A stretch of 64,000 nt of DNA from Porphyrobacter sp. (GTDB lineage Bacteria > Pseudomonadota > Alphaproteobacteria > Sphingomonadales > Sphingomonadaceae): NCBI GenBank assembly GCA_017744315.1, contig JAGIBN010000005.1:1-64000 (forward strand). The letters run 5' to 3'. Under the pieces are notes generated by a model. It saw only the letters and a list, made by a program, of their open reading frames with translations. It did no database searches and had not been told where the DNA came from. Shown here in pieces: positions 19,222-29,563 of the stretch (position 1 is its first letter; each line of letters begins with the position of its first letter). The translations under genes and the position numbers were made by a program.

Positions 19222-20826
19222 ATGGAACTTCAGGGTTTTGATGCGCTCGGGGAGGACAAGCCGTCCGTCCCTGATCTCGATTTCAGCGAACCACCAGCCG
19301 GATCGGATCGGCGTGCGTTCATGATGCGCAGTGCGCTGGCGACAGCGATCGTGGCGCTGACTGGCCGGCCTCTCGTGGCCTTTGCGCAGGCGCCCGCAAC
19401 TGACCCGGTGGTCAATGTGACGCTCGATCCCAACCTCGACGTCGTGAAGCGGTCCAAGGGACCAGTTATGACGCTGATCGACGAGTTCTACAAAGTCGGC
19501 CCGGGGCCGTCTTCGTCGCACACCATCGGTCCGATGCGGATCACTTACGACTTCTATCAGCGTGCCAACAAGCTGCCCGCCGCTCAGCTGGACCAGGCGA
19601 CTGCGCTGCGGGTCAACTTGTTCGGCAGCCTCAGCGCTACCGGCAAGGGACATGGCACCGAACGCGCGGCACTGGCGGGGCTCATAGGCATGGAGCCGGC
19701 GACGACCGATCCGGCCTTCCTCGACGGTCTCGCGGCTGATCCCACCCAGAGCTTCAAGGTGAAGCTGGGCTCGAAGGAGATCCCCGTCTCGCTGGCTGAT
19801 GTCATCTATGACGAGACCAAGGGCGACTTCCACCATCCGAACACGATGAAGGTCGCGTTGCTGGCGGGCGACAAGCCGCTGCTTGAGCAGGAGTACTACT
19901 CGGTCGGCGGCGGGTTCATCGAGTGGGAGGGCTACGAACCACCCAAGAAGAATGCGCCCAAGTATCCCTACTCCACGATGGCAGAGGCGCTGGCCCATGC
20001 CGAGCGCGACAACCTCACGCTCGCCCAGCTGATGATGGCCAACGAGACCACCATCTCGGGCCGTAGTGAGGCGGAGGTCAATGCCTTCCTCGACAAGATC
20101 ATCACCGCGATGCGGGCGACGGTGAAGACCGGGCTCGATGCGCCGACGGGCGTGCTGCCAGGGCCGATCAAGCTCAAGACCAAGGCCGGGGACGTCTACA
20201 AGAACGCGCTCCTGCAGGACTCCGCGGCGCGCAAGGGTATCGGCCTGGTATCCGCCGCGGCTCTCGCGGGGTCGGAGGAGAACGCCCGCGGGCACCTGGT
20301 GATCACGGCGCCCACCGGCGGTTCGGCGGGGGTCATGCCGGCGATCGTCTATTCACTTGGGCCGGATGGCGCCAAGATGTCCGACCAGAAGATCCGCGAG
20401 GCCCTGCTGGCTGGTGCTTTGGTGGGCTACTTGTGCAAGCACAACGCTACGCTCTCGGCGGCCGAGGGCGGCTGTCAGGCGGAGATCGGCGTGGCTTCGG
20501 CCATGGGAGCGGCAGCGATCGGCCAAGCGCATGACACCTCCAATCTGGTGATGGCGAACGGCGCCGGTGCGGCGCTCGAACATCATCTCGGCATGACTTG
20601 CGATCCGGTTGCGGGCTTCGTGCAGATCCCCTGTATCGAACGCTGCGCCTTCGGGGCGGTGAAGGCCTGGACCGGGTTCCTGATGGCGCAGAACGAGATC
20701 CCGGCCAATCGGCGCGTCGATCTCGATACCGTGATCGAAGCCATGGCGCTGACCGCGAAGGAAATGAACTCCAAGTACAAAGAGACCTCCGAAGGCGGCA
20801 TGGCCGTCTCGCTGGTCCTTTGTTGA
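19222..20826 (+). CDS. L-serine dehydratase, Fe-S type, with Tat-like signal
   Basis: 534 residues from ATG 19222 (a GTG nine bases upstream is less likely). The enzyme body is the single-chain SdaA type: beta domain with GPSSSHTIGPMR (about 98-109) and alpha domain with three cluster cysteines, Cys418, Cys460 and Cys471. Their spacing C-x41-C-x10-C is that known for [4Fe-4S] ligands in this family; Cys475 is also present. It deaminates L-serine to pyruvate and ammonia. Unusually, the first 58 residues look like a twin-arginine signal: SDRRAFMM (28-35), a hydrophobic stretch, then AFAQA. If used, the enzyme would be exported folded with its cluster. It is first in the operon with MFS, pflB and pflA. 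Confidence 0.9.
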   Translation: MELQGFDALGEDKPSVPDLDFSEPPAGSDRRAFMMRSALATAIVALTGRPLVAFAQAPATDPVVNVTLDPNLDVVKRSKGPVMTLIDEFYKVGPGPSSSHTIGPMRITYDFYQRANKLPAAQLDQATALRVNLFGSLSATGKGHGTERAALAGLIGMEPATTDPAFLDGLAADPTQSFKVKLGSKEIPVSLADVIYDETKGDFHHPNTMKVALLAGDKPLLEQEYYSVGGGFIEWEGYEPPKKNAPKYPYSTMAEALAHAERDNLTLAQLMMANETTISGRSEAEVNAFLDKIITAMRATVKTGLDAPTGVLPGPIKLKTKAGDVYKNALLQDSAARKGIGLVSAAALAGSEENARGHLVITAPTGGSAGVMPAIVYSLGPDGAKMSDQKIREALLAGALVGYLCKHNATLSAAEGGCQAEIGVASAMGAAAIGQAHDTSNLVMANGAGAALEHHLGMTCDPVAGFVQIPCIERCAFGAVKAWTGFLMAQNEIPANRRVDLDTVIEAMALTAKEMNSKYKETSEGGMAVSLVLC

Positions 20827-20836
20827 AGCCCGCGTG

Positions 20837-22129
20837 ATGAACCGGGGCGCGCAGCCGGGCGGTACCGCCCTTGGCGTGGTTGCCGCGGCCTGGCTCGTCA
20901 CGTCGATCTTCTATTTCTACCAGTACATCCTGCGCTCCGCCCCGTCCGTGATGGTGCCGGAGATGACACTGGGTTTCGGCCTGACGCCTGTAGGCATCGC
21001 GTCGCTGCTGGGGCTGTTCTACTACGCCTACGCGCCGTTCAGCCTGGTGGCCGGCGTGGCGCTGGACCAGTTCAGTCCGCGCAAGGTGGTTCCGGCTGGC
21101 GCGGCGACGGTGGCGATCGGTGCGCTGCTGTTTTCGACCGGTGATCCCGCTTTGGCCAGCATCGGCCGCTTTCTCCAGGGAGCAGGCGGCGTGTTCGCAC
21201 TGATCGGCGCGGTCACAATTGCCAGCAACTACCTGCCGGCAGCGCGGGCGGCCACGCTGATCGGTGCGACACAGATGTTCGGCATGGCGGGCGGTTCGGC
21301 GGGACAGTTCGTGGTGGGCCCGGCCATCGCTGGTGGCCTTGAATGGGACCGCTTCTGGCTGATGATGGGCATCGTCGGCCTGCCGCTCGCGGTGGTGCTG
21401 TTCGTGCTCATTCCCTCGCAGTCGCCCAAGCCGGTCCCGGCAGGGGCTGGGGAGGGGCGTGTGCAGATCGCCGGGCGTGCGATGAAGGCGGTCTTCATCA
21501 ACCCGCAGTCGATCCTGTGCGGCGTGATCGCGGGCTTGTTGTTCATCCCGACGACGGTGTTCGACATGGTCTGGGGCGTCCGGTTCCTCGAGGAAGCGCA
21601 CGACATGCCCTACTCGATGGCGGTGCTCCGATCCGCCTCGGTGCCGTTCGGCTGGATCATCGGATGCCCCTTGCTCGGCTGGCTGTCCGACCGTCTGGGC
21701 CGGCGCAAGCCGGTGATCGTTGGCGCAGCGGCGGTGCTGTTTGTGTGCCTGGCGTTGATCCTCTACGGCCCGCCGGGACTGTTGCCGACCTACAGCCTCG
21801 GCCTCGTGGCGGGCATCGCTTCGGGCGCGGCGATGATCCCCTACACGGTGATCAAGGAAGCGAACCGGCCCGAGCATGGCGGGACCGCGACCGGCGTCAT
21901 CAACTTCATCAACTTCTCGATATCCGCGCTGCTCGGCCCCGTGTTTGCCGGGCTCCTGATCCGCACCAGCGGCGGCGGAACGCGCGAGCTCGAACACTAT
22001 CAGGCGACCTTCCAGCCATTGCTCTGGGGTGTCGCCCTGGCGATCCTGCTGACGCTGCTGTTGCGCGAGACGGGCCCCGCCGCCCGGCGTCCAGCCGCTC
22101 CCTTTGCCGCACCTCAAACCCACCCCTGA
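20837..22129 (+). CDS. MFS transporter
   Basis: 430 residues from ATG 20837 (a GTG directly before it is the alternative), 10 bp after the serine dehydratase stop. About twelve TM helices are apparent, with the intracellular loop motif SDRLGRRKP between helices 8 and 9 and DQFSPRK between 2 and 3, both MFS hallmarks. The start [19 protein letters not shown] resembles bacterial organic-anion or nitrate-type MFS members. Its place between serine dehydratase and pyruvate formate-lyase suggests serine, pyruvate, formate or acetate as cargo; that is inference from context only. Confidence 0.85.
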   Translation: MNRGAQPGGTALGVVAAAWLVTSIFYFYQYILRSAPSVMVPEMTLGFGLTPVGIASLLGLFYYAYAPFSLVAGVALDQFSPRKVVPAGAATVAIGALLFSTGDPALASIGRFLQGAGGVFALIGAVTIASNYLPAARAATLIGATQMFGMAGGSAGQFVVGPAIAGGLEWDRFWLMMGIVGLPLAVVLFVLIPSQSPKPVPAGAGEGRVQIAGRAMKAVFINPQSILCGVIAGLLFIPTTVFDMVWGVRFLEEAHDMPYSMAVLRSASVPFGWIIGCPLLGWLSDRLGRRKPVIVGAAAVLFVCLALILYGPPGLLPTYSLGLVAGIASGAAMIPYTVIKEANRPEHGGTATGVINFINFSISALLGPVFAGLLIRTSGGGTRELEHYQATFQPLLWGVALAILLTLLLRETGPAARRPAAPFAAPQTHP

Positions 22130-22145
22130 TCCCCACGGAGTCCTT

Positions 22146-24398
22146 ATGCCGACCATCGAACTCGAGCCCGCAGCGAAAGCCGATGACCGCGCCCCGTTCC
22201 GCACCGGCTTGTGGACCAAGGAAGTCAACGTCCGCGACTTCATCCAGGAGAACTTCACCCCCTATTACGGCGACGAGACATTCCTTGCCGGTCCCACCGA
22301 ACGGACACTGGCGGTGTGGAAGATACTGCAGGACCTCTTCATCGAAGAGCGCAAGAAGGGCGTGCTCGACGTCTCGCAAATCCCGAGCAGCATAACCGCG
22401 CACGAGCCCGGCTATATCGACAAGGACCGCGAGCTCATCGTCGGCCTGCAGACCGATGCGCCGCTCAAGCGCGCGATCATGCCGAACGGCGGGCTGCGGA
22501 TGGTGACGACCTCGCTCGAGGCTTACGGTTACGAGCCCGATCCGAACGTGGTCGAGATATTCACCAAGTACCGCAAGACCCACAACGACGGCGTGTTCGA
22601 CGCTTACACGGCCGATGTCCGCCGCTGCCGCAAGTCGCACATCCTAACCGGCCTGCCCGATGCCTATGGCCGGGGGCGGATCATCGGCGACTATCGCCGG
22701 GTTGCGCTCTACGGCGTCGACCGGCTGATCGCGCGGAAGAAGGAGGAGAAGGAAGCGCTCGACCGCCAGTGGACGACGCAGGACATCATCCGCGACCGCG
22801 AGGAGCTTGGCGAACAGATCCGCGCGCTGGGCGAGCTCAAGGAAATGGCCGCCAAGTACGGCTTCGACATCTCGGGCCCTGCGACTACCGCGCGAGAGGC
22901 TGTCCAGTGGCTCTACTTCGCCTACCTCGCGAGCGTGAAGGAGCAGAACGGGGCGGCGATGTCGCTCGGCCGGGTCTCGACCTTCCTCGACGTCTACTTC
23001 GAACGCGACATGGCGGCAGGCCTGCTGACCGAGGGCGAGGCGCAGGAGATCATCGACGACTTCGTGATCAAGCTTCGCATCGTCCGCTTCTTGCGCACCC
23101 CCGACTATGACGCGCTGTTCGCGGGCGATCCCACCTGGGTGACCGAATCCATCGCCGGCATGAGCGACGATGGCCGGCCGCTGGTGACCAAGACCAGCTT
23201 CCGCTTCCTGCAGACGCTCTACAATCTCGGCCCGGCCCCCGAGCCGAACCTGACGATCTGGTACACCCCGCTGCTGCCCGAGCCGTTCCGTCGCTTCTCG
23301 GCCAAGGTCGCGATCGACACGAGCTCGATCCAGTTCGAGAACGACGAGATCATGCGCAATGCCTGGGGCGATGACGGGGCGATCGCCTGCTGCGTATCGC
23401 CGATGGGCGTGGGCAAGCAGATGCAGTTCTTCGGCGCCCGATCGAACATCGCCAAGTGCCTTCTCTACGCGATCAACGGCGGACGCGACGAGATCAGCGG
23501 GGAGCAGGTCGCCCCTCCGTCGGATCCGGTCGAGGGCGATTACCTCGATTTCGACGACGTGCTCGAGCGGATGGAAGTCATGATGGACTGGCTGGCGGGG
23601 ACCTACGTCAGTGCCATGAACGCCATCCACTACATGCACGACAAGTACGCCTACGAGCGGATCGAGATGGCGCTGCACGACTATGCGCCACTGCGCACGA
23701 TGGCGTTCGGCATCGCCGGGATGTCGGTAGTGGCGGACAGCCTCTCGGCGATGAAGCACGCCAAGGTCAAAGTGATCCGCGACGATACCGGGCTGATCGT
23801 CGACTACGAGACCGAGGGTGACTATCCGGTGTTCGGCAACAACGACAACCGCGTCGATCACCTCGCGAACTGGCTTGTCACGACCTTCATGTCCAAGCTG
23901 CGCAAGTACCCGACGTATCGCAACGCCGTGCATACCCAGTCGGTGCTGACGATCACCTCGAACGTGGTCTACGGCAAGAACACCGGCAACACGCCCGATG
24001 GCCGGCGCCATGGCGAGCCCTTCGCTCCTGGTGCAAACCCGATGCACGGGCGCGACAGCCACGGCATTCACGCCTCCGCGGCTTCGGTGGCCAAGATCCC
24101 CTACCGCGATGCGGCGGACGGCATCTCGCTTACCACCACATTGGTGCCGAGCGGGCTGGGCAATACCGAAGGTGAACGCATCACCAACCTGACCTCAATC
24201 CTCGACGGGTATTTCGGGGTCACCGGGTATCACATGAACATCAACGTGCTGAACCGCGAGACGCTGCTCGATGCGGTCGATCATCCGGAGAAGTACCCGA
24301 GCCTGACGATCCGGGTCTCCGGCTATGCGGTGAACTTCGTGCGCCTGACGCGCGACCAGCAGATGGACGTGATCAACCGCACCTTCCACGGCGCCTGA
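22146..24398 (+). CDS. pflB: Pyruvate formate-lyase (formate C-acetyltransferase)
   Basis: 750 residues, starting at ATG 22146 with GGAG at 22136-22139. It is a glycyl radical enzyme converting pyruvate plus CoA to acetyl-CoA plus formate. The catalytic Cys pair Cys415-Cys416 lies in [19 protein letters not shown], and the radical glycine is Gly726 in RVSGYAVNF near the C-terminus. Length and motifs match true PFL rather than a diol dehydratase or choline lyase. It is oxygen-sensitive in its active form, so expression is expected under low oxygen. The activase follows 1 bp later. The organism family is mostly regarded as aerobic, which makes the gene notable. Confidence 0.96.
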   Translation: MPTIELEPAAKADDRAPFRTGLWTKEVNVRDFIQENFTPYYGDETFLAGPTERTLAVWKILQDLFIEERKKGVLDVSQIPSSITAHEPGYIDKDRELIVGLQTDAPLKRAIMPNGGLRMVTTSLEAYGYEPDPNVVEIFTKYRKTHNDGVFDAYTADVRRCRKSHILTGLPDAYGRGRIIGDYRRVALYGVDRLIARKKEEKEALDRQWTTQDIIRDREELGEQIRALGELKEMAAKYGFDISGPATTAREAVQWLYFAYLASVKEQNGAAMSLGRVSTFLDVYFERDMAAGLLTEGEAQEIIDDFVIKLRIVRFLRTPDYDALFAGDPTWVTESIAGMSDDGRPLVTKTSFRFLQTLYNLGPAPEPNLTIWYTPLLPEPFRRFSAKVAIDTSSIQFENDEIMRNAWGDDGAIACCVSPMGVGKQMQFFGARSNIAKCLLYAINGGRDEISGEQVAPPSDPVEGDYLDFDDVLERMEVMMDWLAGTYVSAMNAIHYMHDKYAYERIEMALHDYAPLRTMAFGIAGMSVVADSLSAMKHAKVKVIRDDTGLIVDYETEGDYPVFGNNDNRVDHLANWLVTTFMSKLRKYPTYRNAVHTQSVLTITSNVVYGKNTGNTPDGRRHGEPFAPGANPMHGRDSHGIHASAASVAKIPYRDAADGISLTTTLVPSGLGNTEGERITNLTSILDGYFGVTGYHMNINVLNRETLLDAVDHPEKYPSLTIRVSGYAVNFVRLTRDQQMDVINRTFHGA

Positions 24399-24399
24399 C

Positions 24400-25245
24400 A
24401 TGCCCGCGGCCGAAGCCCCGCCTTCACTGGAAGCCAGCAGTCCGTTCGAGATGCGGATCAAGCTGGGCGAGAAGGTGCCCGAGACTGATGTCCGCTCGGC
24501 CCTCAAGACTGGCGACATGGGCTTCCTGCATTCGTTCACCACTGGCTCTGCAGTGGACGGGCCGGGCATTCGGCTGGTGGCCTGGACCACGGCCTGCATG
24601 TTCCGCTGCCAGTTCTGCCACAACCCCGACACCTGGACGCTGGCGAACGGCATCCCGGTGACGCTCGAACACGCCATTGAGGAGGTCCAGCTCTACGCCA
24701 ACGGCCTCAAGCGCATGCGCGGCGGCTTCACGCTTTCGGGTGGCGAGCCTCTGATGCAGGACCGCTTCGCTGCCCGCTTGCTACGGGCGACGAGCGGGAT
24801 GGGCGTTCACACCGCGCTCGAAACCAACGGCTATTACGGTGAACGGCTGTCCGACAGGGAACTGGCCGACATCGATCTGGTCATCCTCGACATGAAGGGC
24901 TTCACTCTCGAACAGCATAAGCGGGTGACTGGGGGGCTGGGCAACGAGCCGGTGCTGGAGTTCGCGCTCCGCCTCGCCGCGCTCAACCGGCCGATATGGT
25001 TGCGCTACGTTCTCGTGCCGGGCCTGACCGACGTCGACCACGAGATGGAGCAACTGGCCGCATTTGCCGCCGCGCTCGGCGTGGTTGAGCGGGCCGAGGT
25101 CCTGCCCTTCCACCAGATGGGGCGGTACAAGTGGGAACGCCTTGGGCTCGATTACCAGCTCGATCACGTGGCGCCGCCTTCACAGATGGCGGTCGATCAC
25201 GCGTTATCGATCTTCGCGGGCGCGGGTCTTCCGATCCAGCGCTGA
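24400..25245 (+). CDS. pflA: Pyruvate formate-lyase activating enzyme (radical SAM)
   Basis: 281 residues. The radical SAM cluster motif C-x3-C-x2-C is at Cys66, Cys70 and Cys73 (CMFRCQFC), preceded by SFTTGSAVDGPGIR and followed by LSGGEPLMQ. It uses SAM and a [4Fe-4S] cluster to install the glycyl radical on PflB. The first 45 or so residues are an N-terminal extension compared with the compact E. coli enzyme. It starts 1 bp after the pflB stop and ends the operon; the convergent PPK2 gene ends 10 bp away. Confidence 0.95.
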   Translation: MPAAEAPPSLEASSPFEMRIKLGEKVPETDVRSALKTGDMGFLHSFTTGSAVDGPGIRLVAWTTACMFRCQFCHNPDTWTLANGIPVTLEHAIEEVQLYANGLKRMRGGFTLSGGEPLMQDRFAARLLRATSGMGVHTALETNGYYGERLSDRELADIDLVILDMKGFTLEQHKRVTGGLGNEPVLEFALRLAALNRPIWLRYVLVPGLTDVDHEMEQLAAFAAALGVVERAEVLPFHQMGRYKWERLGLDYQLDHVAPPSQMAVDHALSIFAGAGLPIQR

Positions 25246-25255
25246 GGGGCCCCGC

Positions 25256-26116
25256 TCAGAACAAGGGTTTCACGAAGTTGACCCGCTCCGGGTCCAGCTT
25301 GTCGTTGTAGCGATGCTTGGTGGAGCGCTTGGGGAGCTTCGGCTTCTCGTGTTCGATTTCCTTGTACGGAATGCGCGAGAGGATGTGGCTGATGCCGTTG
25401 AGCCGAGCGCGCTTCTTGTCGTTGCTCGGCAGGACGTACCAGGGTGCCGCGCCCAGATCGCTGGCTTCGAACATTTCGTCACGGGCGCGCGAATACTCGT
25501 ACCACTTGGTGAAGGACTTGAGGTCGAGCGGGCTGAACTTCCACTGGCGGAGCGGATCGTTGATCCGCTTGCGCAGGCGGCGTTCCTGCTCGTCCTTGCT
25601 GATCTCCAGCCACAGTTTGATCAGGATGATCCCGGCGTCGGTCGCCCAGGTTTCGAAGATCGGGACGTCCTGGAGAAAGCGGCTGACTTGTTTATCGGTA
25701 GCGAAGCCCAGTACCCGTTCAACGCCCGCCCGGTTGTACCAGCTGCGATCGTAGATCACGACTTCGCCGGAGACCGGGAACTGTTCGATGTAGCGCTGAA
25801 GGAACAGCTTCGACCGCTTGTCTTCCTTCGGAGAGCTGAGCGCGACGACGCGGAAGACCCTTGGGCTGACCCGTTCCTTGATGACCCGGATCAACCCGCT
25901 CTTGCCCGCGGCGTCGCGTCCTTCGAGGATGATGATCACCCGTTCGCCGCGGTCCTTCACCCATTCCTGCAAGTGGCAGAGTTCGACCTGCAGTTTCGTC
26001 AGCTCTTCCTCGTAGACCTTGCGGGAGAGCTTCTCAGGCTTGGACTTCTTCGCCTTCTTGGGCTTCGCCGCTGCACCTGAGCTTTCTTCGAACGGCCGAT
26101 GGACTTGCGCTGTCAT
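25256..26116 (-). CDS. ppk2: Polyphosphate kinase 2
   Basis: 286 residues with a Shine-Dalgarno GGAGG before ATG 26116. A Lys-rich N-terminal tail (about 18-33) precedes the P-loop-like PPK2 core: Walker A EGRDAAGKSG (65-74), VVALSSP, and Walker B region IYDRSWYNRAGVERV. The single-domain size suggests class I PPK2, which phosphorylates ADP or GDP from polyphosphate; class is not certain from motifs alone. It could support nucleotide energy supply when respiration is limited, in line with the neighbouring fermentation genes. Confidence 0.93.
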   Translation of the reverse strand: MTAQVHRPFEESSGAAAKPKKAKKSKPEKLSRKVYEEELTKLQVELCHLQEWVKDRGERVIIILEGRDAAGKSGLIRVIKERVSPRVFRVVALSSPKEDKRSKLFLQRYIEQFPVSGEVVIYDRSWYNRAGVERVLGFATDKQVSRFLQDVPIFETWATDAGIILIKLWLEISKDEQERRLRKRINDPLRQWKFSPLDLKSFTKWYEYSRARDEMFEASDLGAAPWYVLPSNDKKRARLNGISHILSRIPYKEIEHEKPKLPKRSTKHRYNDKLDPERVNFVKPLF

Positions 26117-26387
26117 AATCGTGACCTCCGGGAGACCCGAATTGCATCACAGCACGGGTGGCGAAGGTATCGGGAGATATCCTGAGGCCATTCTTCGGGA
26201 ATAACGGCTTTGCGGCTCGCTTCGTCAGGGCTTTCGGCCTTCGCCAAGGCGAAATGGCCGTCAGGGTATTGTCACAAAGAAATGCGGGAATCCCTTGATT
26301 GCTGGACCCCCTGTCTGAGCGTTTTGTACGCCGATGGGATCGGGACCATTCCAGCGGCGCACCAGAGCCAGCGGGCAATCCTCGCCG

Positions 26388-28064
26388 ATGTCTCGTTTTG
26401 CGCCGGGCCTGGACAGCATCATCACTCTCCCGCGTGGCCTGATCCCGACCGAGATCGTGGTCGGGATGAGCGTGGCGGCGATCGCCGTGCCGGGCGGGCT
26501 TGCGATGGCCCAGCTGATGGGTGTGCCGCCGGAAGTCGGCCTCTATGCCTGCATCGTCCCGGCGATCGTCTACGCGCTGATCGGTCCGTCCTCGCGGTTC
26601 CTCGTGGTTGGACCCGACACGGCTACCTGCATGCTGCTCGCGGCGAGTGCGACGACCTTTGGCGTGGTGGGGCCTGCTGCGCGTGCCGATCTGATCTCGG
26701 TCCTGACTTTGCTCGTCGCGATCCTGTGCCTGATCGCTTACCTGGCGCGGCTCGGCCTCGTCTGCACGCTCATCTCGCGGCCGGTTTTGCTCGGGTACCT
26801 AGCGGGGGTGGCGGTCACCTTACTGTTCGACCAGCTCAGCCCGATGACCGGCGTTGAACTGGAAGCGCCTGGCTTGATCCGCCCGGTCATCGAGCTGACG
26901 CAGCGGAGTAACGAGATTCACTGGCTGACCGTCGGGCTAGGGCTCTCGCTGTTCATCATCTTGCGTCTGGTGAAGCGATACCTCCGGCCGGTGCCGGGCC
27001 CGATCGTGGTGCTGGTGCTGGCGATAATTGCTTCCTGGTTGTTCGACTTTGGCGGGTTGGGGGTAGCGCTGGTCGGTAAGGTGCCTTCCGGCCTGCCGAC
27101 CTTCCACATCCCGGAGACCCGAGGGCATTGGACCGGCCTGCTGCAGGCAGCCGCCGGTATCATGGTCGTCAGCGCCTCGAGCGGGATCATCACGGCCAGG
27201 GCCTTTGGCGAGCACGTCGGCGCGCGCAGCCGGCCCAACCAGGAACTCGTCGGCTTCGGCTTCGCCAATCTCGCGGCTGCTTTCTTCCAGGGTTTCGTGG
27301 TCACCGGATCTGACTCTCGCACCGCCGCCGCGGTAAGTTCCGGAGGTCGGTCCGCGCTTGTCGGAGTGGTGGCGGCTTTGACCGTTGGGCTGGTGGCGAT
27401 GTTCCTGGTCGGCCCGATAGCCATTTTGCCGAGCGCGGCGCTGGCCGCCATTCTGGCATCGGCGGCAGTCGACCTCGTCGACATTCAGGATTTCCGCGAA
27501 CTCGCGCGGATCAACAAGCACGAACTGGTGCTGGCTGCGGTGGCCGTCGTTGGGGTGATCTGGATCGGCGTGTTGCAGGGGGTCGTGATCGCTGTCGGCG
27601 CCACGCTTGCCCACCTGATGGTGATGGCCGCGCGCCCGCGTGACGGAGTGATGGGCCGGGCCTCTGCTGATGGACCGTTGGTCACGCTGCGCCGCGATCC
27701 TTCTGCCCGGCAATCCGAGGGGATATTGGTCTACCTGTTCGAATCGTCGCTGTTCTTCGTCAACGCGGACTACTTCGGGGACCGGGTGCGGCTGGCGCTG
27801 ATGGCGGAACCGAAGACGCGGTACCTCGTGCTCGACACCTCGGTGATGATGCACGCTGACAGCATGGCTGTCTCTGTGCTCACCTCGCTGATCGAGGAAC
27901 TCCGCGAGCGGGACATCGTGCTGCTGGTCGGCGGGGGGCACGGCCGTTTCCGCGAAATTCTCTACCGTTCGGGCCTGGCCGAGATGATCGGACTCGATCT
28001 CATTTTTACGACACCCGAAGAAGCCTTTACCGCAGCCGAGGAACTGAGAGACGAGGAGCGCTGA
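26388..28064 (+). CDS. SulP-family anion transporter with STAS domain
   Basis: 558 residues from ATG 26388. The membrane part (about 15-425) has 10-14 helices, with the SulP signature area GLAMAQLMGVPPEVGLYACIV reduced to AVPGGLAMAQLMGVPPEVGL. A cytoplasmic STAS domain follows (about 455-550; VLDTSVMMHADSMAV). The family moves sulfate, bicarbonate, C4-dicarboxylates or other anions; the substrate is not readable here. It stands alone, divergent from ppk2 with 271 bp between. Confidence 0.9.
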   Translation: MSRFAPGLDSIITLPRGLIPTEIVVGMSVAAIAVPGGLAMAQLMGVPPEVGLYACIVPAIVYALIGPSSRFLVVGPDTATCMLLAASATTFGVVGPAARADLISVLTLLVAILCLIAYLARLGLVCTLISRPVLLGYLAGVAVTLLFDQLSPMTGVELEAPGLIRPVIELTQRSNEIHWLTVGLGLSLFIILRLVKRYLRPVPGPIVVLVLAIIASWLFDFGGLGVALVGKVPSGLPTFHIPETRGHWTGLLQAAAGIMVVSASSGIITARAFGEHVGARSRPNQELVGFGFANLAAAFFQGFVVTGSDSRTAAAVSSGGRSALVGVVAALTVGLVAMFLVGPIAILPSAALAAILASAAVDLVDIQDFRELARINKHELVLAAVAVVGVIWIGVLQGVVIAVGATLAHLMVMAARPRDGVMGRASADGPLVTLRRDPSARQSEGILVYLFESSLFFVNADYFGDRVRLALMAEPKTRYLVLDTSVMMHADSMAVSVLTSLIEELRERDIVLLVGGGHGRFREILYRSGLAEMIGLDLIFTTPEEAFTAAEELRDEER

Positions 28065-28459
28065 AGCGGTAGCCTCTCGAACCTCTCTCCTTCGGTCGCT
28101 CGACCGGACCGAGGGCGGCGGCCAAATCACCAAACGATCTGCATTATCAGGCACGTAACGTTGAGATGGACCTCGCATCTTTGCGGACGGCGTGGCTGAT
28201 AGGCACCTGTCCTGTTGCGTCGAAAGTGACAAAGTTTAGCTCAGAATATTTCTGGATCGTTACGCTGTTGAATCGTTATTCGGCGTCAACATCTAAGTAT
28301 CGTATCTGCATTCCTCTCTCATGCTCCCCGAGATATACCCATTTTAGCTCACCTGCTTGGCGGGCATTGCCTGTTTTACCTTTTGCCCTGATCAAATATC
28401 GAGCGCCTGACTTCGGCCCCCGGAAAGAGTGGGCGTGTTAAGTCAGAAGGAGAGGAGTC
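28065..28459. other. Intergenic region upstream of the LuxR-type gene
   Basis: 395 bp. A weak inverted repeat (TCGGTC...GACCGA, about 28094-28115) follows the SulP stop and may end that transcript. From about 28220 to 28380 the sequence is clearly AT-richer than its surroundings, fitting the promoter of the next gene. No gene or known RNA motif recognised. Confidence 0.45.
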
Positions 28460-29563
28460 GTGGTGCGAGCCTCGACGGTTCAATCCGACCATTTGGCGAC
28501 GGATGGCCTGTTCCAGCTTGCCACCCATCACCTGGCGTGCCCGATGGCTGTGCTGAGCCAGCACAAGGCCCAGAGCGAACAGCCTACGGTGCTGGCCGCG
28601 TTCAACATGTGTGACGATCTGGCGCAGGGAATTGCGCACTCGGTTCACGGGAGCGCAGCGTTCGACAACTGGCTGCCCGATTCATCCGATCCGGAATGTG
28701 CTCCTCTCGAGATCGAGAAGGAATATCTGCCCGACGCCGCAAGGGGCGGCGCGCGCTTTACTTTCGTCAGTCAGGTGGAGCCGACATCCTACCTTGCGCT
28801 GTCGGTTTGCCGTCTCGATCCCGAACCCTATTCGATGCGAGTGCTGGCGGCCCAGGAAGTCCGCTGCTGGATCGAGGCTCATCTGCGGCTGCTGTGGCAG
28901 TCAAGGCGCGATCGCGGGCGTGCGGATGTAATGGCTCAGACGCTCGACCTGTTCGACTTCGGTACCTTCCTGCTCGATCCGGAAGGCACCATCATCTTCG
29001 CCAATGACCGTGCATCCCAGTTGCTGGACCTGGGCGAAGGGCTGCGGCGCGCGGGCCAGTCGGTGACGGCGACCGATTTCGATAACGCGGTGCGCCTGCA
29101 AAGCGCGATCCACCATCTCTCGCACCATGAACAGGGTACGAGCTGCGAGGTGGACTCGTCGCTGATGCTCATGCACCGGACCAACGCGCGGCCCCTGGTG
29201 GCGGTGTTGTCGCGGCTCGCCGAAACGGAACCTGGTAACGGCGGCGCTGCGACGGTGCTCTATGTGCTGGATCCGGATATCGACACGGGTCCTCTCGCGA
29301 TGGCGCTTTGCCGAGCTTACGGCCTGACCGCAACCGAAGCCGGACTGGTGATCAAGCTGGTCGGCGGCCTCACTATAGACGCCGCCGCGCGCGACATGCG
29401 CATCCAGACCCAGACCGCGCGCGCCTATCTCAAGCAGATCTTCGCGAAGACCGACACCCACCGTCAGGCGGACCTGGTGCGGGTGATCCTTGGCGGCGTG
29501 ATCCGCATCCGGGCATCGGCGGCGCTTCCCCCCCAAATGGGGGTGATGATTCTCCCCGCTTGA
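28460..29563 (+). CDS. LuxR-type regulator with PAS-like domain
   Basis: 367 residues from a GTG at 28460 (a second GTG follows at 28463), chosen for the AGAAGGAGAGGAG Shine-Dalgarno just upstream. The middle (about 155-260) looks PAS-like: LFDFGTFLLDPEGTIIFANDRASQLL. The C-terminus (about 285-352) is a LuxR helix-turn-helix: YGLTATEAGLVIKLVGG, then AARDMRIQTQTARAYLKQIF. No receiver domain is visible, so the input is probably a small ligand or redox state. It sits 127 bp upstream of the amyloid-like operon in the same direction and is the obvious candidate regulator of it. Confidence 0.8.
   Translation: MVRASTVQSDHLATDGLFQLATHHLACPMAVLSQHKAQSEQPTVLAAFNMCDDLAQGIAHSVHGSAAFDNWLPDSSDPECAPLEIEKEYLPDAARGGARFTFVSQVEPTSYLALSVCRLDPEPYSMRVLAAQEVRCWIEAHLRLLWQSRRDRGRADVMAQTLDLFDFGTFLLDPEGTIIFANDRASQLLDLGEGLRRAGQSVTATDFDNAVRLQSAIHHLSHHEQGTSCEVDSSLMLMHRTNARPLVAVLSRLAETEPGNGGAATVLYVLDPDIDTGPLAMALCRAYGLTATEAGLVIKLVGGLTIDAAARDMRIQTQTARAYLKQIFAKTDTHRQADLVRVILGGVIRIRASAALPPQMGVMILPA

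Noticed and set aside
20447..22258. Long open frame on the minus strand opposite the serine dehydratase/MFS genes (603 codons)
   Set aside because: It is antisense to two clearly conserved genes, has a His/Arg-rich composition typical of a GC-rich shadow frame, and matches no family I know.
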